Shown: positions 45,180 through 54,755 of the stretch, piece by piece
Position numbering within the stretch: position 1 is the first letter of the stretch
Layout of the letters: every line of letters starts with the position of its first letter
Source of the DNA: Novosphingobium sp.
GTDB lineage: Bacteria; Pseudomonadota; Alphaproteobacteria; Sphingomonadales; Sphingomonadaceae
Direction of reading: 5' to 3'
DNA length: 64,000 nt
Assembly: GCF_027486195.1 (NCBI RefSeq)
Contig: NZ_JAIXPP010000070.1
Coordinates: 43,407 to 107,406, forward strand
Position numbers and translations under genes: made by a program
Notes under the pieces: generated by a model
Database searches by the model: none
The model's input: the letters and a program-made list of their open reading frames with translations, nothing else
What the model was told of the DNA's origin: nothing

Positions 45180-45406
45180 TGAACGCGACCCTCAAGATCA
45201 CCAAGATCGGCAACTCCGCCGGGATCATCCTCCCTCGTGAGGTGCTCACGCACCTCGGCGCAGAGGTGGGTGAGACGCTCTCGGTCGTGACCACGCCGGG
45301 CGGTATCGAACTGCGTGCCGAAGAGCCAGACTTCGAAGCGCAGATGGCAGCGGCGCGCGAAGTCATGGCGCGCCGCAAGCGGGCCTTGCGCGAACTCGCC
45401 AAGTAA
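45179..45406 (+). CDS. AbrB/MazE-type antitoxin
   Basis: This 75-residue protein begins with a swapped-hairpin AbrB DNA-binding domain (LKITKIGNSAGIILPREVL, about 5-23), followed by a Glu-rich link and a basic helical tail (about 55-75) likely to bind the toxin. It precedes a Doc toxin gene by 2 nt. Antitoxins of this fold usually repress their own operon. Doc is more often paired with Phd-fold antitoxins, so an AbrB/Doc pairing is a less common variant. Confidence 0.85.
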   Translation: MNATLKITKIGNSAGIILPREVLTHLGAEVGETLSVVTTPGGIELRAEEPDFEAQMAAAREVMARRKRALRELAK

Positions 45407-45408
45407 CC

Positions 45409-45798
45409 ATGCCGACAGGCTGGATCTGGGTTGCGCCCGAAGTGGCGCGTGCGGCGCATGCCGAACAGCTTGCCGAACATGGCGGGGCAGAGGGTGCGCG
45501 CGATGATGGCCTGCTTGAAAGCGCTTTCGCCCGACCACGCAATCTGGCCGATTACGGCAATCCCGATGTCACCGCGCTAGCCGCGTCCTATGCTTACGGC
45601 ATTGCTCGTAACCATCCCTTTGTTGATGGTAACAAGCGCACCGCAGCGGTCGTTGCGGAAACCTTTCTCATGCTCAACGGCTTTGTGCTTACCGCGACCG
45701 ACGCCGAATTGGTCATCGCCATTCTCGCCCTCGCCGCCGGCGAACTCACCGAGGAAGAACTCGCCGACTGGTTCCGCCAGCACGTCCGCGAAGCCTGA
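45409..45798 (+). CDS. doc: Doc (death-on-curing) Fic-fold toxin
   Basis: This 129-residue Fic-fold protein has the Doc active-site motif HPFVDGNKRTA (about 70-80), in which Lys replaces the Gly of canonical Fic (HxFxxGNGR). Phage P1 Doc with this motif phosphorylates EF-Tu and stalls translation. The start is 2 nt after the antitoxin stop, so translation is coupled. The motif is intact, and the toxin should be active if released. Confidence 0.9.
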   Translation: MPTGWIWVAPEVARAAHAEQLAEHGGAEGARDDGLLESAFARPRNLADYGNPDVTALAASYAYGIARNHPFVDGNKRTAAVVAETFLMLNGFVLTATDAELVIAILALAAGELTEEELADWFRQHVREA

Positions 45799-45807
45799 AC
45801 ACGCAGG

Positions 45808-46275
45808 CTACAGGCGCTTCAGCCGCACCAGTGCCGCATCGAGTGCGGAGAGAAAGCGCGAGCGGTCGGCCTTGGAGAACGGGGCCGGCCCACCGATCAC
45901 ATCACCCCCCGCGCGCAGGTCCGCCATGATCGCGCGGGTGGCGATCTGGCCGCCGATGGAATTGGCGGTGAAGGGTTTGCCGGTGGAAGACAGCACTTGC
46001 GCACCTGCCTTGAGGCAGCGATCCGCCAGCAGGATATCGGCGGTCACCACCACGCAGCTTGGGGTGGCTTCCGCCGCGATCCAGTCGTCCGCAGCATCGA
46101 ATCCGTCGCTCACCACCACGCGCCGCACCAGGGGATGCACCGGAACGCGGAAGGGGGCATTGCTCACCACCACGACGGCGACTTCATGCCGCCACGCGAC
46201 TTTGTAGATCTCGTCCTTGACCGGGCAGGCATCGCCATCGACCAGAATACGCAGCGGGGCAGGGGTCTCGCTCAT
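45808..46275 (-). CDS. YaiI/YqxD family protein (DUF188)
   Basis: This 155-residue protein begins ILVDGDACPVKDEIYK, the N-terminal signature of the YaiI/YqxD family, and holds VVVTADILLADRCL and NSIGGQIATR. The family has a PIN-like fold with conserved acidic residues, suggesting nuclease activity, but its function is not established. ATG 46275 is preferred to the in-frame ATG at 46296 because homologues begin close to the ILVDGDA stretch. It converges on doc with a 9-nt gap. Confidence 0.9.
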   Translation of the reverse strand: MSETPAPLRILVDGDACPVKDEIYKVAWRHEVAVVVVSNAPFRVPVHPLVRRVVVSDGFDAADDWIAAEATPSCVVVTADILLADRCLKAGAQVLSSTGKPFTANSIGGQIATRAIMADLRAGGDVIGGPAPFSKADRSRFLSALDAALVRLKRL

Positions 46276-46321
46276 CGTCGGCCCTTGCCACAGCATTTCC
46301 GCTGGTGACAGGCCCGATCGT

Positions 46322-46459
46322 TCAGGTGCTGCGCTTCATGTTGTCGAGCCCGGCGACCACACCCGGCTTCTGGCTGGGATTGGAGGCGTTCTGCTTCTTG
46401 GGTGCTTCCGCCTTGGGCTTGCGCACTTCGCGGTTCGATTTTTTCTGGCTCTTGGCCAT
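46322..46459 (-). CDS. Small basic conserved protein (45 aa)
   Basis: A 45-residue frame starts with ATG at 46459, 6 nt after GGAGAG, and ends at TGA 46322. It is very rich in Lys, Gln and Asn (MAKSQKKSNREVRKPKAEAP at the start) and has no hydrophobic segment, so it is likely disordered and nucleic-acid- or ribosome-associated. The good ribosome binding site and composition unlike the G+C-rich background favour a real gene. The opposite-strand frame at 46305-46502 is a shadow. Confidence 0.65.
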   Translation of the reverse strand: MAKSQKKSNREVRKPKAEAPKKQNASNPSQKPGVVAGLDNMKRST

Positions 46460-46556
46460 GCTCGCTCTCCGTCCGGACGGTATGGCCGGAGATCAGCTCT
46501 AGGCCTTTGGGCCTTGCTTGGCCAGCAATCCCGGCGGGCCATGGCGAGCGGGCACG

Positions 46557-46602
46557 AAAAAGCCCCCGCAGAGCGCCGGAATGGCGTTCGTCGGGGGCTT
46601 TG
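46557..46602 (-). terminator. Intrinsic terminator of the small secreted protein gene
   Basis: AAAGCCCCCG (46559-46568) pairs with CGGGGGCTTT (46592-46601), with a small inner stem (CGCC/GGCG). On the minus strand it ends in a T-run (GGGGGCTTTTT) 42 nt after the stop of the gene ending at 46644. Confidence 0.8.
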
Positions 46603-46643
46603 TCAGCGTCTTCGCCATCAGGGCAGCTACTGCCCCGTCAGGA

Positions 46644-46934
46644 TCAGTTCGAAGCGACCTGGATGCCGAGCGCGCGGGCTTCGGCCTGCGTGAATTCGAC
46701 CGCCTGGTTGTTGAACGTGCCGGTCACGTAGCGGCCACGCACGTGCAGTTCGAACGGGGCCTTGCCGTTGAAAGCGGTGCCGCGGATCACTCGCTCGCCG
46801 CCAGCCACTTGCGTGGTGTAGGTGTAGGTCACACCCTCGTGGGTGAACTTCGCGGCAGTCTCGTCAGCATGAGCGAGGGCCGGAGCAGCGATCAGGGCAG
46901 CAGCGGCAGCGATCTGGAAGGACTTGAGAAACAT
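46644..46934 (-). CDS. Small secreted protein of unknown function
   Basis: This 96-residue protein has a clean signal peptide (MFLKSFQIAAAAALIAAPAL, cleavage after AHA near residue 23). The mature 73 residues are mostly beta-prone (THEGVTYTYTTQVAGGERVIRG) and end with an acidic-basic helix. No known domain is visible. AAGGAGA lies 8 nt before ATG 46934, and a strong terminator follows, so it is a monocistronic expressed gene. It is probably periplasmic. Confidence 0.75.
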   Translation of the reverse strand: MFLKSFQIAAAAALIAAPALAHADETAAKFTHEGVTYTYTTQVAGGERVIRGTAFNGKAPFELHVRGRYVTGTFNNQAVEFTQAEARALGIQVASN

Positions 46935-47122
46935 GGCAAAATCTCCTTGAAAATCGGAAGAATTTGCCTTCGAGCACCCCTGTTTTCTTGTTGAGAGCGA
47001 TATGGTGCAGCGCACAATTGCCCGCAAATGTAATGAACGCCGCTCCAGTTGCAAAACACGCAACTTGCCTGTTCCGTCCTCCGATCTACGCGCGCACCGA
47101 GGCCGAACAAGGGCAGCGAAGA

Positions 47123-47428
47123 TCAGCGCTTTTTCACGAACTCGGCGCGCAGCACGAGGCCTTTGATCCCGTCGAACCGGCAGTCGATTTCCTGTGCGTC
47201 GCCGGTCAGGCGGATCGACTTGATCAGCGTCCCGCGCTTCAGCGTTTGCCCCGCGCCCTTGACTTCAAGATCCTTGATCAGTGTGACCTGGTCACCATCC
47301 GCAAGAAGGTTCCCCACCGCATCGCGCACCTCAACAGTGCCTTCCGCCGCGCGCTTGGCGGCAAGCTCGGATGCCGGCAGCCACTCACCACTGTCTTCGT
47401 CGTAGACGTAGTCTTCATCGCCGCTCAT
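47123..47428 (-). CDS. PhnA/YjdM-domain protein lacking the zinc ribbon
   Basis: This 101-residue protein matches the C-terminal PhnA domain over VRDAVGNLLADGDQVTLIKD, VKGAGQTLKRGTLIKSIRL and EIDCRFDGIKGLVLRAEFVKK. Typical PhnA proteins have an N-terminal zinc ribbon with two CPxC pairs; here that region is an acidic DEDYVYDEDSGEWLP stretch without cysteines. Despite the old alkylphosphonate name, the family's role is uncertain. The ATG overlaps the DoxX-like stop (ATGA), so it is the last gene of a four-gene run. Confidence 0.82.
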   Translation of the reverse strand: MSGDEDYVYDEDSGEWLPASELAAKRAAEGTVEVRDAVGNLLADGDQVTLIKDLEVKGAGQTLKRGTLIKSIRLTGDAQEIDCRFDGIKGLVLRAEFVKKR

Positions 47429-47772
47429 GACTTGTTCGCTTCCCGAAAGGGCAGGACGCCCGAAACCCATAAGGCCAGCCACACGAGGACCGGCTGCAGA
47501 AACATCCGCGGCACATGATAGCCAAGGCCCAGTCCGTGATCGGGCCGCGCCATGTCGCGGATGAAGTGAACGATGTTGGCCGGGAATACGCAGACGGCAT
47601 AAGCCGCGAGGCCCCAGCCTGCAGCCCGGCGCAAAGCCGGAGACCACGGTTGAAGCAAGCCCGCCGCACCCGCCAGTTCGGCCACGCCGGTCAGCGCGAT
47701 CACCAGTTCGGGCTGCGGCACCCATGTCGGCATGATGCCGAGGAATGGGCGGGGGGCAAGCAGATGCAGCAC
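47425..47772 (-). CDS. DoxX-like small membrane protein
   Basis: This hydrophobic protein of about 115 residues has three or four helices and a VIALTGVAELAGAAGLL helix typical of DoxX-like proteins. The GTG at 47772 is the first regular start codon. The hydrophobic frame continues upstream (RWVLALLYALAG) to a CTG at 47832 overlapping the dapD stop, so the true N-terminus may be about 20 residues longer. The function is not defined; DoxX relatives are linked to redox or thiol homeostasis. Confidence 0.7.
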   Translation of the reverse strand: MLHLLAPRPFLGIMPTWVPQPELVIALTGVAELAGAAGLLQPWSPALRRAAGWGLAAYAVCVFPANIVHFIRDMARPDHGLGLGYHVPRMFLQPVLVWLALWVSGVLPFREANKS

Positions 47773-47828
47773 CCCGGCCAGCGCGTAGAGCAGCGCCAGA
47801 ACCCAGCGCGTCAGGGTGCGGATGCGGC

Positions 47829-48665
47829 TCAGTCGCGCAGCAATTCGTTGATACCGGTCTTGCTGCGGGTCTGCGCATCGACCGTCTTCACGATCACGGC
47901 GCAGTAGAGCGACGGCCCGGGCGTACCATCGGGCAGGGGCTTGCCGGGCATGGCGCCGGGCACGACCACGGCATAGGGCGGCACGCGGCCCATGTGGACC
48001 TCGCCCGTCGCCCGGTCGACGATCTTGGTCGAGGCACCGAGGTACACGCCCATCGAAAGGACAGCACCTTCGCCCACGATCACGCCTTCGGCGACTTCGG
48101 AGCGCGCGCCGATGAAGGCGCCGTCCTCGATGATCACCGGGCCAGCCTGCAGCGGTTCGAGCACCCCGCCGATCCCGGCGCCGCCGGAGATATGCACGTT
48201 CTTGCCGATCTGCGCGCAGGAGCCGACCGTTGCCCAGGTATCGACCATCGTGCCTTCATCCACGCGGGCGCCGATGTTCACGAAGCTCGGCATCAAGACC
48301 ACGCCCTTGGCGATATGCGCCCCGCGCCGCGCGACCGCACCGGGAACCACGCGGAAACCCGCCTCGCGGAAGCGGTTCTCGCCCCAGCCTGCGAACTTCG
48401 AGGGAACCTTGTCGTAGGCCGGCGCGCCGCCTGCACCATGCTCGATCACCGCGTTGTCATTGAGGCGGAACGAGAGCAGTACTGCCTTCTTGAGCCATTG
48501 GTTGACGGTCCATTCCCCGTCTACCTTTTCGGCCACGCGGACCTTGCCGCTATCCAGCAGTTCGAGAGCGGCATCCACCACTTCGCGCACCGCAGCACTC
48601 GCGGGCGTGACGTTGGCGCGGTCCTCCCACGCGGTTTCGATGGCGGCCTGCAGCTCTGCGGTCAT
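47829..48665 (-). CDS. dapD: Tetrahydrodipicolinate N-succinyltransferase
   Basis: This 278-residue enzyme succinylates tetrahydrodipicolinate in the succinylase branch of lysine/diaminopimelate synthesis. The central left-handed beta-helix shows hexapeptide repeats ([21 protein letters not shown], continuing through [25 protein letters not shown]), and the N-terminal domain contains the conserved [16 protein letters not shown]. It lies 34 nt downstream of the nucleotidase gene and upstream of the DoxX-like gene. Confidence 0.96.
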   Translation of the reverse strand: MTAELQAAIETAWEDRANVTPASAAVREVVDAALELLDSGKVRVAEKVDGEWTVNQWLKKAVLLSFRLNDNAVIEHGAGGAPAYDKVPSKFAGWGENRFREAGFRVVPGAVARRGAHIAKGVVLMPSFVNIGARVDEGTMVDTWATVGSCAQIGKNVHISGGAGIGGVLEPLQAGPVIIEDGAFIGARSEVAEGVIVGEGAVLSMGVYLGASTKIVDRATGEVHMGRVPPYAVVVPGAMPGKPLPDGTPGPSLYCAVIVKTVDAQTRSKTGINELLRD

Positions 48666-48699
48666 GATCGGGGCTCCCGGGGAAATCAGAGCGCGCGGC

Positions 48700-49377
48700 C
48701 TAACCGAGCGCACGCTCGCGGGCAAGCGAATCGAGCCATTGCGGCAGATCGTCGATGACGAGATCGATCGCGGCATCGTCCTTGGCCCGGTCGCCCCATT
48801 CGCTGGCGCAATCGATCCAGACAGTCTGCATGCCCAGCGCCTTGGCCGGCGGCAGGTTGCGCGCTGAATCCTCGACGAAGACCGCATGCTCGGGATCAAA
48901 GCCGAACGCCTCGATCAGCCCATGGTAAGCGGACGGTTCGGGCTTGGGCTTGTAGTCCATCGCGATGACATCCCACATGCCCTCGAACAGACCATCGAGG
49001 CCGAGCGCGGACAGCACCCGTTCGGCATAGGGTTTGTCGCCATTCGTGAAGATCAGCCGCCGCCCGGGCAGGGCAGCGATACGCTCGGCAAGGCGGGGGG
49101 CCTGCGCCAGCACCGACATGTCGACATCGTGCACAAAATCGAGGAACTCGCGCGGGTCGATAGAGTGGTAATGCATCAGTCCGGCCAGCGTGGTGCCGTG
49201 ATCGTGGAAGTACATCTTCTGCACCCGGCGCGCCTCGGTCGCATCGCAGCCGAGCAGATTGGCGATGAACTGGCCCATGCGCTGGTCGATCTGGCCGAAC
49301 AGGCCGCAGGCTGGGGGATAGAGCGTGTAATCGAGGTCGAAGATCCAGCAATCGACGCGGCCGGGGTCAAAGGGCAA
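48700..49377 (-). CDS. HAD-superfamily pyrimidine 5'-nucleotidase
   Basis: This 225-residue HAD hydrolase has motif [10 protein letters not shown] (about 13-21), motif [12 protein letters not shown] (about 109), the motif III lysine in DYKPKPEP, and motif [15 protein letters not shown]. The DxDYTLYP form and overall spacing match the SDT1/pyrimidine 5'-nucleotidase subgroup, which dephosphorylates UMP/CMP and toxic analogues. It is the first gene of the nucleotidase-dapD-DoxX-PhnA run and is divergent from rnhB with a 56-bp gap. Confidence 0.88.
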   Translation of the reverse strand: MPFDPGRVDCWIFDLDYTLYPPACGLFGQIDQRMGQFIANLLGCDATEARRVQKMYFHDHGTTLAGLMHYHSIDPREFLDFVHDVDMSVLAQAPRLAERIAALPGRRLIFTNGDKPYAERVLSALGLDGLFEGMWDVIAMDYKPKPEPSAYHGLIEAFGFDPEHAVFVEDSARNLPPAKALGMQTVWIDCASEWGDRAKDDAAIDLVIDDLPQWLDSLARERALG

Positions 49378-49433
49378 GGGACAAGCTCCCGGCCAGCTTG
49401 AGATTGACGGGCTTTTCGGAGAAGAGGGCGGCC

Positions 49434-50114
49434 ATGGCCAAACCCGTCGAGACTGATCTTTTCATGCCGGCCACCATGCCAGCGAACGGGATCGCTGTCA
49501 GCGCCGGAAACGGACCGGCTTTGCAATCCGGGTTGGTCGTGGGTGTCGACGAAGCGGGGCGCGGGCCGCTCGCGGGGCCAGTTGTGGCCGCCGCCGTCGT
49601 ACTTGGGGCCGCGCCGCCCAAGGGACTGGCCGATTCCAAGGTGCTCAGCGCTGCGCGCCGCGCGAGGCTAGAGCCTGCGATCCGGGAGACCTGCCACTGG
49701 GCCCTTGGCATCGCCGAGGTGGAGGAGATCGACCGGCTTAACATCTTCGCCGCGACGATGCTGGCGATGACCCGCGCCGTGGCCGCGCTTGCCGCGCAGC
49801 TGGGCGAAAGCGGGATCGGCATCGTGCTGGTCGATGGTAACATGACACCGGCTAAGCGCTGCGCGGACTGGGTCTGGCCCGCGCGGGCCATTGTGAAGGG
49901 TGATGCCAGCGAACCTTGCATTTCCGCCGCATCGATCCTTGCCAAGGAGCACCGGGACCGCTTGATGCGCGCCGCAGCCGAGGTGTTTCCGCACTATGGC
50001 TGGGAGCGCAACGCGGGGTATGGAACCGCGGAGCACCTGTCCGCCCTGCGCCTCCACGGTGCGACCCCCCATCATCGCCGCAGCTTTGCTCCGGTGGCGG
50101 CGGTCATCGGCTGA
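49434..50114 (+). CDS. rnhB: Ribonuclease HII
   Basis: This 226-residue enzyme cleaves RNA in RNA-DNA hybrids, including single ribonucleotides. The RNase HII core begins [16 protein letters not shown] (catalytic Asp-Glu about 39-40), with LADSKVLS and the later VDGNMTPA and [13 protein letters not shown] segments holding further acidic residues. AGAGGGCGGCC precedes ATG 49434; the in-frame ATG at 49398 is possible. About 30 N-terminal residues before the core are not conserved. It lies upstream of ccrM, as in other alphaproteobacteria. Confidence 0.95.
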   Translation: MAKPVETDLFMPATMPANGIAVSAGNGPALQSGLVVGVDEAGRGPLAGPVVAAAVVLGAAPPKGLADSKVLSAARRARLEPAIRETCHWALGIAEVEEIDRLNIFAATMLAMTRAVAALAAQLGESGIGIVLVDGNMTPAKRCADWVWPARAIVKGDASEPCISAASILAKEHRDRLMRAAAEVFPHYGWERNAGYGTAEHLSALRLHGATPHHRRSFAPVAAVIG

Positions 50115-50188
50115 GCCCGCCGAAACTTTTTTCGCCGGTGAATCCGGCCAGCCACACCCACCAGATATGGCGTGCGGCGGATCAGGCG

Positions 50189-51483
<1,295 letters not shown>

Positions 51484-51601
51484 CATGCTGCCGCTGCTGG
51501 GCTTGATGCCCGATCCGCTGGTGCTGCGCTGCCATGCGCGCTGGACCAAGGGGATGGTCCTGCTTGCGGTTCGCCTCGCCGCGCGCCGCCGCGCGCGCTA
51601 G
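51484..51601 (+). CDS. Possible 38-aa small protein between ccrM and folP
   Basis: ATG at 51484 follows the ccrM stop at once and opens a 38-codon frame ending TAG at 51601, just before folP. It would encode a hydrophobic start (MLPLLGLMPDPLVL) and an Arg/Ala-rich end (RLAARRRAR). No ribosome binding site is separate from ccrM coding sequence, and no family is recognised. It may be chance in this G+C-rich spacer. Confidence 0.25.
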
Positions 51602-51610
51602 ACCGCTGCC

Positions 51611-52723
51611 ATGGCGCAAAAACTCTACATCCGCCCGATCGCCTTTGCCGAGAGTCCGCAGAGCGAGGAGGGCGGAGCGATCCGCCTTGCCGGCGGGCTT
51701 GTCTATGTGTCGCGCTTTGCTCTGATCGTGCGCGATGGCGGCAAGGTCGTCTCGCGGCGCCGCTTCAGTGCTGACGAGGCGAACGCCGTGCTGGGCGCGC
51801 TTCCCGACGCGCTGGCGGCCGAAGCCGCAGCGCAGTGGGCCAATCTCAAGGCCCTACACGGCCCCCTTATCTGCGGCGCGCGCATGCTGCGGCTCGATCA
51901 GCCGCAGGTCATGGGCATTCTCAACGTCACGCCCGACAGCTTTTCCGATGGCGGCAAGTTTCTCGACAAGCCGGAGGCCGCGCTGGAACATGCCGCAGGC
52001 ATGCTGGAGGCAGGCGCGGCGATCATCGACGTTGGCGGCGAATCAACTCGTCCCGGCGCCCCGGCCGTCTGGGAAGGCGACGAGGTCAAGCGCGTCGTTC
52101 CGGTCATCGCCAAGCTGGCCGCAAGCGGCGCTGCCATTTCCATCGACAGCCGCCGCTCGACCGTGATCGCCGAGGCACTCGCGGCGGGTGCGCATATCGT
52201 CAACGATGTCTCCGCGCTGCGCCACGATCCGCGCTCGATGGAAGTTGTCGCGGCCAGCGGCGTGCCGGTTGTGCTCATGCACGCGCCCGGCGCGGAAAAG
52301 GACCTTCATGCCGATGGCCACTATGCCGACGTGGTCCTCGATGTGTTCGATGGCTTGCGCGAACGCCGCGATGCGGCGGTGGCAGGGGGCATCGCGCGCG
52401 AGAAGATCCTGCTCGATCCCGGCATCGGTTTCGGAAAGTCGCTTGCCGAGAATCTGGCGCTGATCAACGCGCTGCCGCTGTTCCATTCGCTCGGCCAGCC
52501 ACTGCTGCTGGGGGCCAGCCGCAAACGGATGATCGGCGCGCTGTCGGGCGAGGCACCAGCGCACCAGCGGCTTGGCGGCTCGCTGCTGCTGGCGGCGAAA
52601 GGGTTCGATGCGGGCGCACAGATGGTCCGCGTCCACGATGTGGCGGAGACGGTGCAGGCCCTGCGCGTCTGGCGCGGCCTGCGCGATGCGGCGCTGACGG
52701 ACTTCAGCCAGCTCGGCGCTTGA
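51611..52723 (+). CDS. folP: Dihydropteroate synthase
   Basis: This 370-residue enzyme joins para-aminobenzoate to hydroxymethyl-dihydropterin diphosphate in folate synthesis and is the sulfonamide target. The TIM-barrel core starts at about residue 97 with VMGILNVTPDSFSDGGKF, then GGESTRPGA, and NDVSALRHDP near 197. The first 95 residues are an extra N-terminal region seen in sphingomonad forms. The 3' end overlaps the convergent CoA transferase gene by 20 bp. Confidence 0.95.
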   Translation: MAQKLYIRPIAFAESPQSEEGGAIRLAGGLVYVSRFALIVRDGGKVVSRRRFSADEANAVLGALPDALAAEAAAQWANLKALHGPLICGARMLRLDQPQVMGILNVTPDSFSDGGKFLDKPEAALEHAAGMLEAGAAIIDVGGESTRPGAPAVWEGDEVKRVVPVIAKLAASGAAISIDSRRSTVIAEALAAGAHIVNDVSALRHDPRSMEVVAASGVPVVLMHAPGAEKDLHADGHYADVVLDVFDGLRERRDAAVAGGIAREKILLDPGIGFGKSLAENLALINALPLFHSLGQPLLLGASRKRMIGALSGEAPAHQRLGGSLLLAAKGFDAGAQMVRVHDVAETVQALRVWRGLRDAALTDFSQLGA

Positions 52724-53879
52724 CCGGCAGCGGCGGCGCGCCAAGCGCCTCGTTGTCCTCGCCGATCCGCGGCGCGGGCTTCACCTCGAAGCTCCCCACC
52801 GAGAAGGTCACCGGGCTGCGCATCTTGAGGTATTCGCCCTCGGTCGGGTGGGTGCGCTGCTGGAAGAAATCGACCGCCTTGAGGTGCGGATCCTCGGTCA
52901 CGTCATCGAGATCGCGCACCGGCATCGCCGGGATCTGGTGCTCGGCCATCTTTGCAGCCCATTCCGCCATGGTCAGCTTCGGCGTGCGCTTGGCCATTTC
53001 CTCGTAGAATTCGCTGATGTTGCGCATGCGCGAGGGGTAGTCGATGAAGCGCGGGTCCACGGCGAGCTCGGGCGCTTCGAGCAGTTCGATCACGGTATCG
53101 ATCGCATCGGGCGTATAGGGCACGATCACCACATAGCCGTCCTTGGCGGGGAAGGGCTGGCGGAACGGATCGAGCTGACGCGGATAACCGGCGGGTTCCT
53201 TTGGTGGCACCAGCGTCTGCCCGTAAAGGTGCTCCTGCATCATGAAATGCGTGAATGCTTCGAACATCGGCACTTCAACGAACTGCCCTTCGCCAAAGCG
53301 CAGCTTGTGGATCACCGCCGCCATGACGGCGTAGGCGCCGTGCAGGCCTGACACCTTGTCGGCGATGAGGGAGGGCAGAAAGCGCGGAACCGGATTGCCG
53401 TCGACCCGCCCAAGTAGATTGGCCGTGCCGGTCGCGGCCTGGATAACGTCGTCGTAGGCCTGCAGATCGCTATAGGGCCCGCCCGAGCCGAAGCCGGTGC
53501 AGTGCACGTAGATAATGTCGGGCTTGATGGCTTTGACCGCTTCATACCCGAAGCCCAGCCGCTCGATCGCTTTGCCGCGCACATTGTGGATGAACACGTC
53601 CGCCTCGGCGAGTTGCGCGGCAAGCGCTGCCTTGCCGTCCTCGCTCTTCAGATCAAGCGCGAGGCTGCGCTTGCCCTTGTTGAGATTGAGCGTGCACGGC
53701 CCCATGCCGGGCGTCGCGCCAGGCTTGCCGGCATGGCGGAAGATATCGCCCCCCGGTACCTCGACCTTGATCACATCCGCGCCAAGATCGGCTAGCGTTT
53801 CTGTGGCATAGGGGCCGAACACCACGCTGGTCAGGTCAACAATGCGAATGCCTTCCAGCAGCTTCTGCCCAGCCATCAT
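52704..53879 (-). CDS. Family III (CaiB/BaiF) CoA transferase
   Basis: This 391-residue protein begins LLEGIRIVDLTSVVFGPYA, has DLGADVIKVEVPGGD, and contains the family III catalytic aspartate in QAYDDVIQAATG (about residue 145). Such enzymes move CoA between carboxylic acids. ATGs at 53879 and 53876 both follow GAGGAGAG. It lies downstream of an SDR and an NtrC-like regulator on the same strand. The acid substrate is unknown; a catabolic role is likely. Confidence 0.9.
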   Translation of the reverse strand: MMAGQKLLEGIRIVDLTSVVFGPYATETLADLGADVIKVEVPGGDIFRHAGKPGATPGMGPCTLNLNKGKRSLALDLKSEDGKAALAAQLAEADVFIHNVRGKAIERLGFGYEAVKAIKPDIIYVHCTGFGSGGPYSDLQAYDDVIQAATGTANLLGRVDGNPVPRFLPSLIADKVSGLHGAYAVMAAVIHKLRFGEGQFVEVPMFEAFTHFMMQEHLYGQTLVPPKEPAGYPRQLDPFRQPFPAKDGYVVIVPYTPDAIDTVIELLEAPELAVDPRFIDYPSRMRNISEFYEEMAKRTPKLTMAEWAAKMAEHQIPAMPVRDLDDVTEDPHLKAVDFFQQRTHPTEGEYLKMRSPVTFSVGSFEVKPAPRIGEDNEALGAPPLPVKRRAG

Positions 53880-53937
53880 GCTCTCTCCTCGGGATGACCC
53901 GGTTTCATGCCGGGCTCTGGCCATTGCGGATCGATCC

Positions 53938-54723
53938 TCAGAGCGAGAATCCTCCATCGCTTACCAGCACTGCGCCGGTGGTGGAGGCTGCCATATTGGA
54001 GAGGAGGAAGCCGATCTGGCCGGCAATTTCCTCCGCGCTCGCAAACCTGCCGAGCGGCGAAGTCTGCTGCGCCAGGGCAGCAAGCACCGCTTCACGGCTG
54101 CCGAGACGCTCGCTTTCCTGGCGAATGAACTCCATCTTGTCCCAGATCGGCGTGTCCACCCCGCCAGGCGCGATCGCGTTGACGCGGATGCCATGGGGTG
54201 CGCCTTCGTTGGCAGCAATCCGCGCCATCTGGGCCATCGCGGCCTTGGACGCGCCGTAATCGATGGGGGCTTTCCCGCTGATGCCCGATACCGAGCTGGT
54301 CAGCACGATCGAGCCTGCGCGCGCGGCTTCGTCCGGTGAGGCGTGCATCATGCTCTGCATGGCACAGCGCAAGGCAAGGAACGCGCCATCGAGGTTTACC
54401 GACATGGTGTCGCGCCAATCGCTGAAGTCGAGATCCACGATGGGCTTGCCGGGGCCGGGCACGCCGGCGTTGATCACGGCGTGGTCGAGCCGCCCGATCT
54501 CGCTGGAGATCAATGCCCACAGCGCCGGATCGCTCACATTCCCGCCGTATGGCCGCACCTTGCACGAGAGGCCAAGGGTATCGAGTCCGGGCCGGTCGAG
54601 ATCGACCAGCACCAGTTCGGCCGCGCCGCGCGCATCAAGCCAGCGGGCGCAGGCCGCGCCGATGCCGGACGCGGCACCCGTGATGAGGATCGTCTTGCCC
54701 GAAAAGTCGAAGTCGCCTGCCAT
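53938..54723 (-). CDS. SDR-family oxidoreductase
   Basis: This 261-residue classical short-chain dehydrogenase has the cofactor motif TGAASGIG (about 15-22), NAGVPG near 87, the catalytic Ser in LTSSVSGISG and YGASK (about 162-166). The ending PLGRFASAEEIAGQIGFLLS is typical. The cofactor preference is probably NAD(H), because an Asp follows the second beta strand (LVDLDRPG). It lies 58 nt upstream of the CoA transferase gene; the substrate is unknown. Confidence 0.88.
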   Translation of the reverse strand: MAGDFDFSGKTILITGAASGIGAACARWLDARGAAELVLVDLDRPGLDTLGLSCKVRPYGGNVSDPALWALISSEIGRLDHAVINAGVPGPGKPIVDLDFSDWRDTMSVNLDGAFLALRCAMQSMMHASPDEAARAGSIVLTSSVSGISGKAPIDYGASKAAMAQMARIAANEGAPHGIRVNAIAPGGVDTPIWDKMEFIRQESERLGSREAVLAALAQQTSPLGRFASAEEIAGQIGFLLSNMAASTTGAVLVSDGGFSL

Positions 54724-54755
54724 GACGGCAAGCTAACCTCCGGGACGCATCCGCA

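Noticed and set aside
45409..45798. Canonical AMP-transferring Fic protein
   Set aside because: The motif is HPFVDGNKR, with Lys in place of the second Gly, and the length is 129 residues; this is the Doc kinase-type branch.
46305..46502. A 65-codon plus-strand frame opposite the Lys-rich microprotein
   Set aside because: The minus strand has the ribosome binding site and protein-like composition; this frame looks like its complement.
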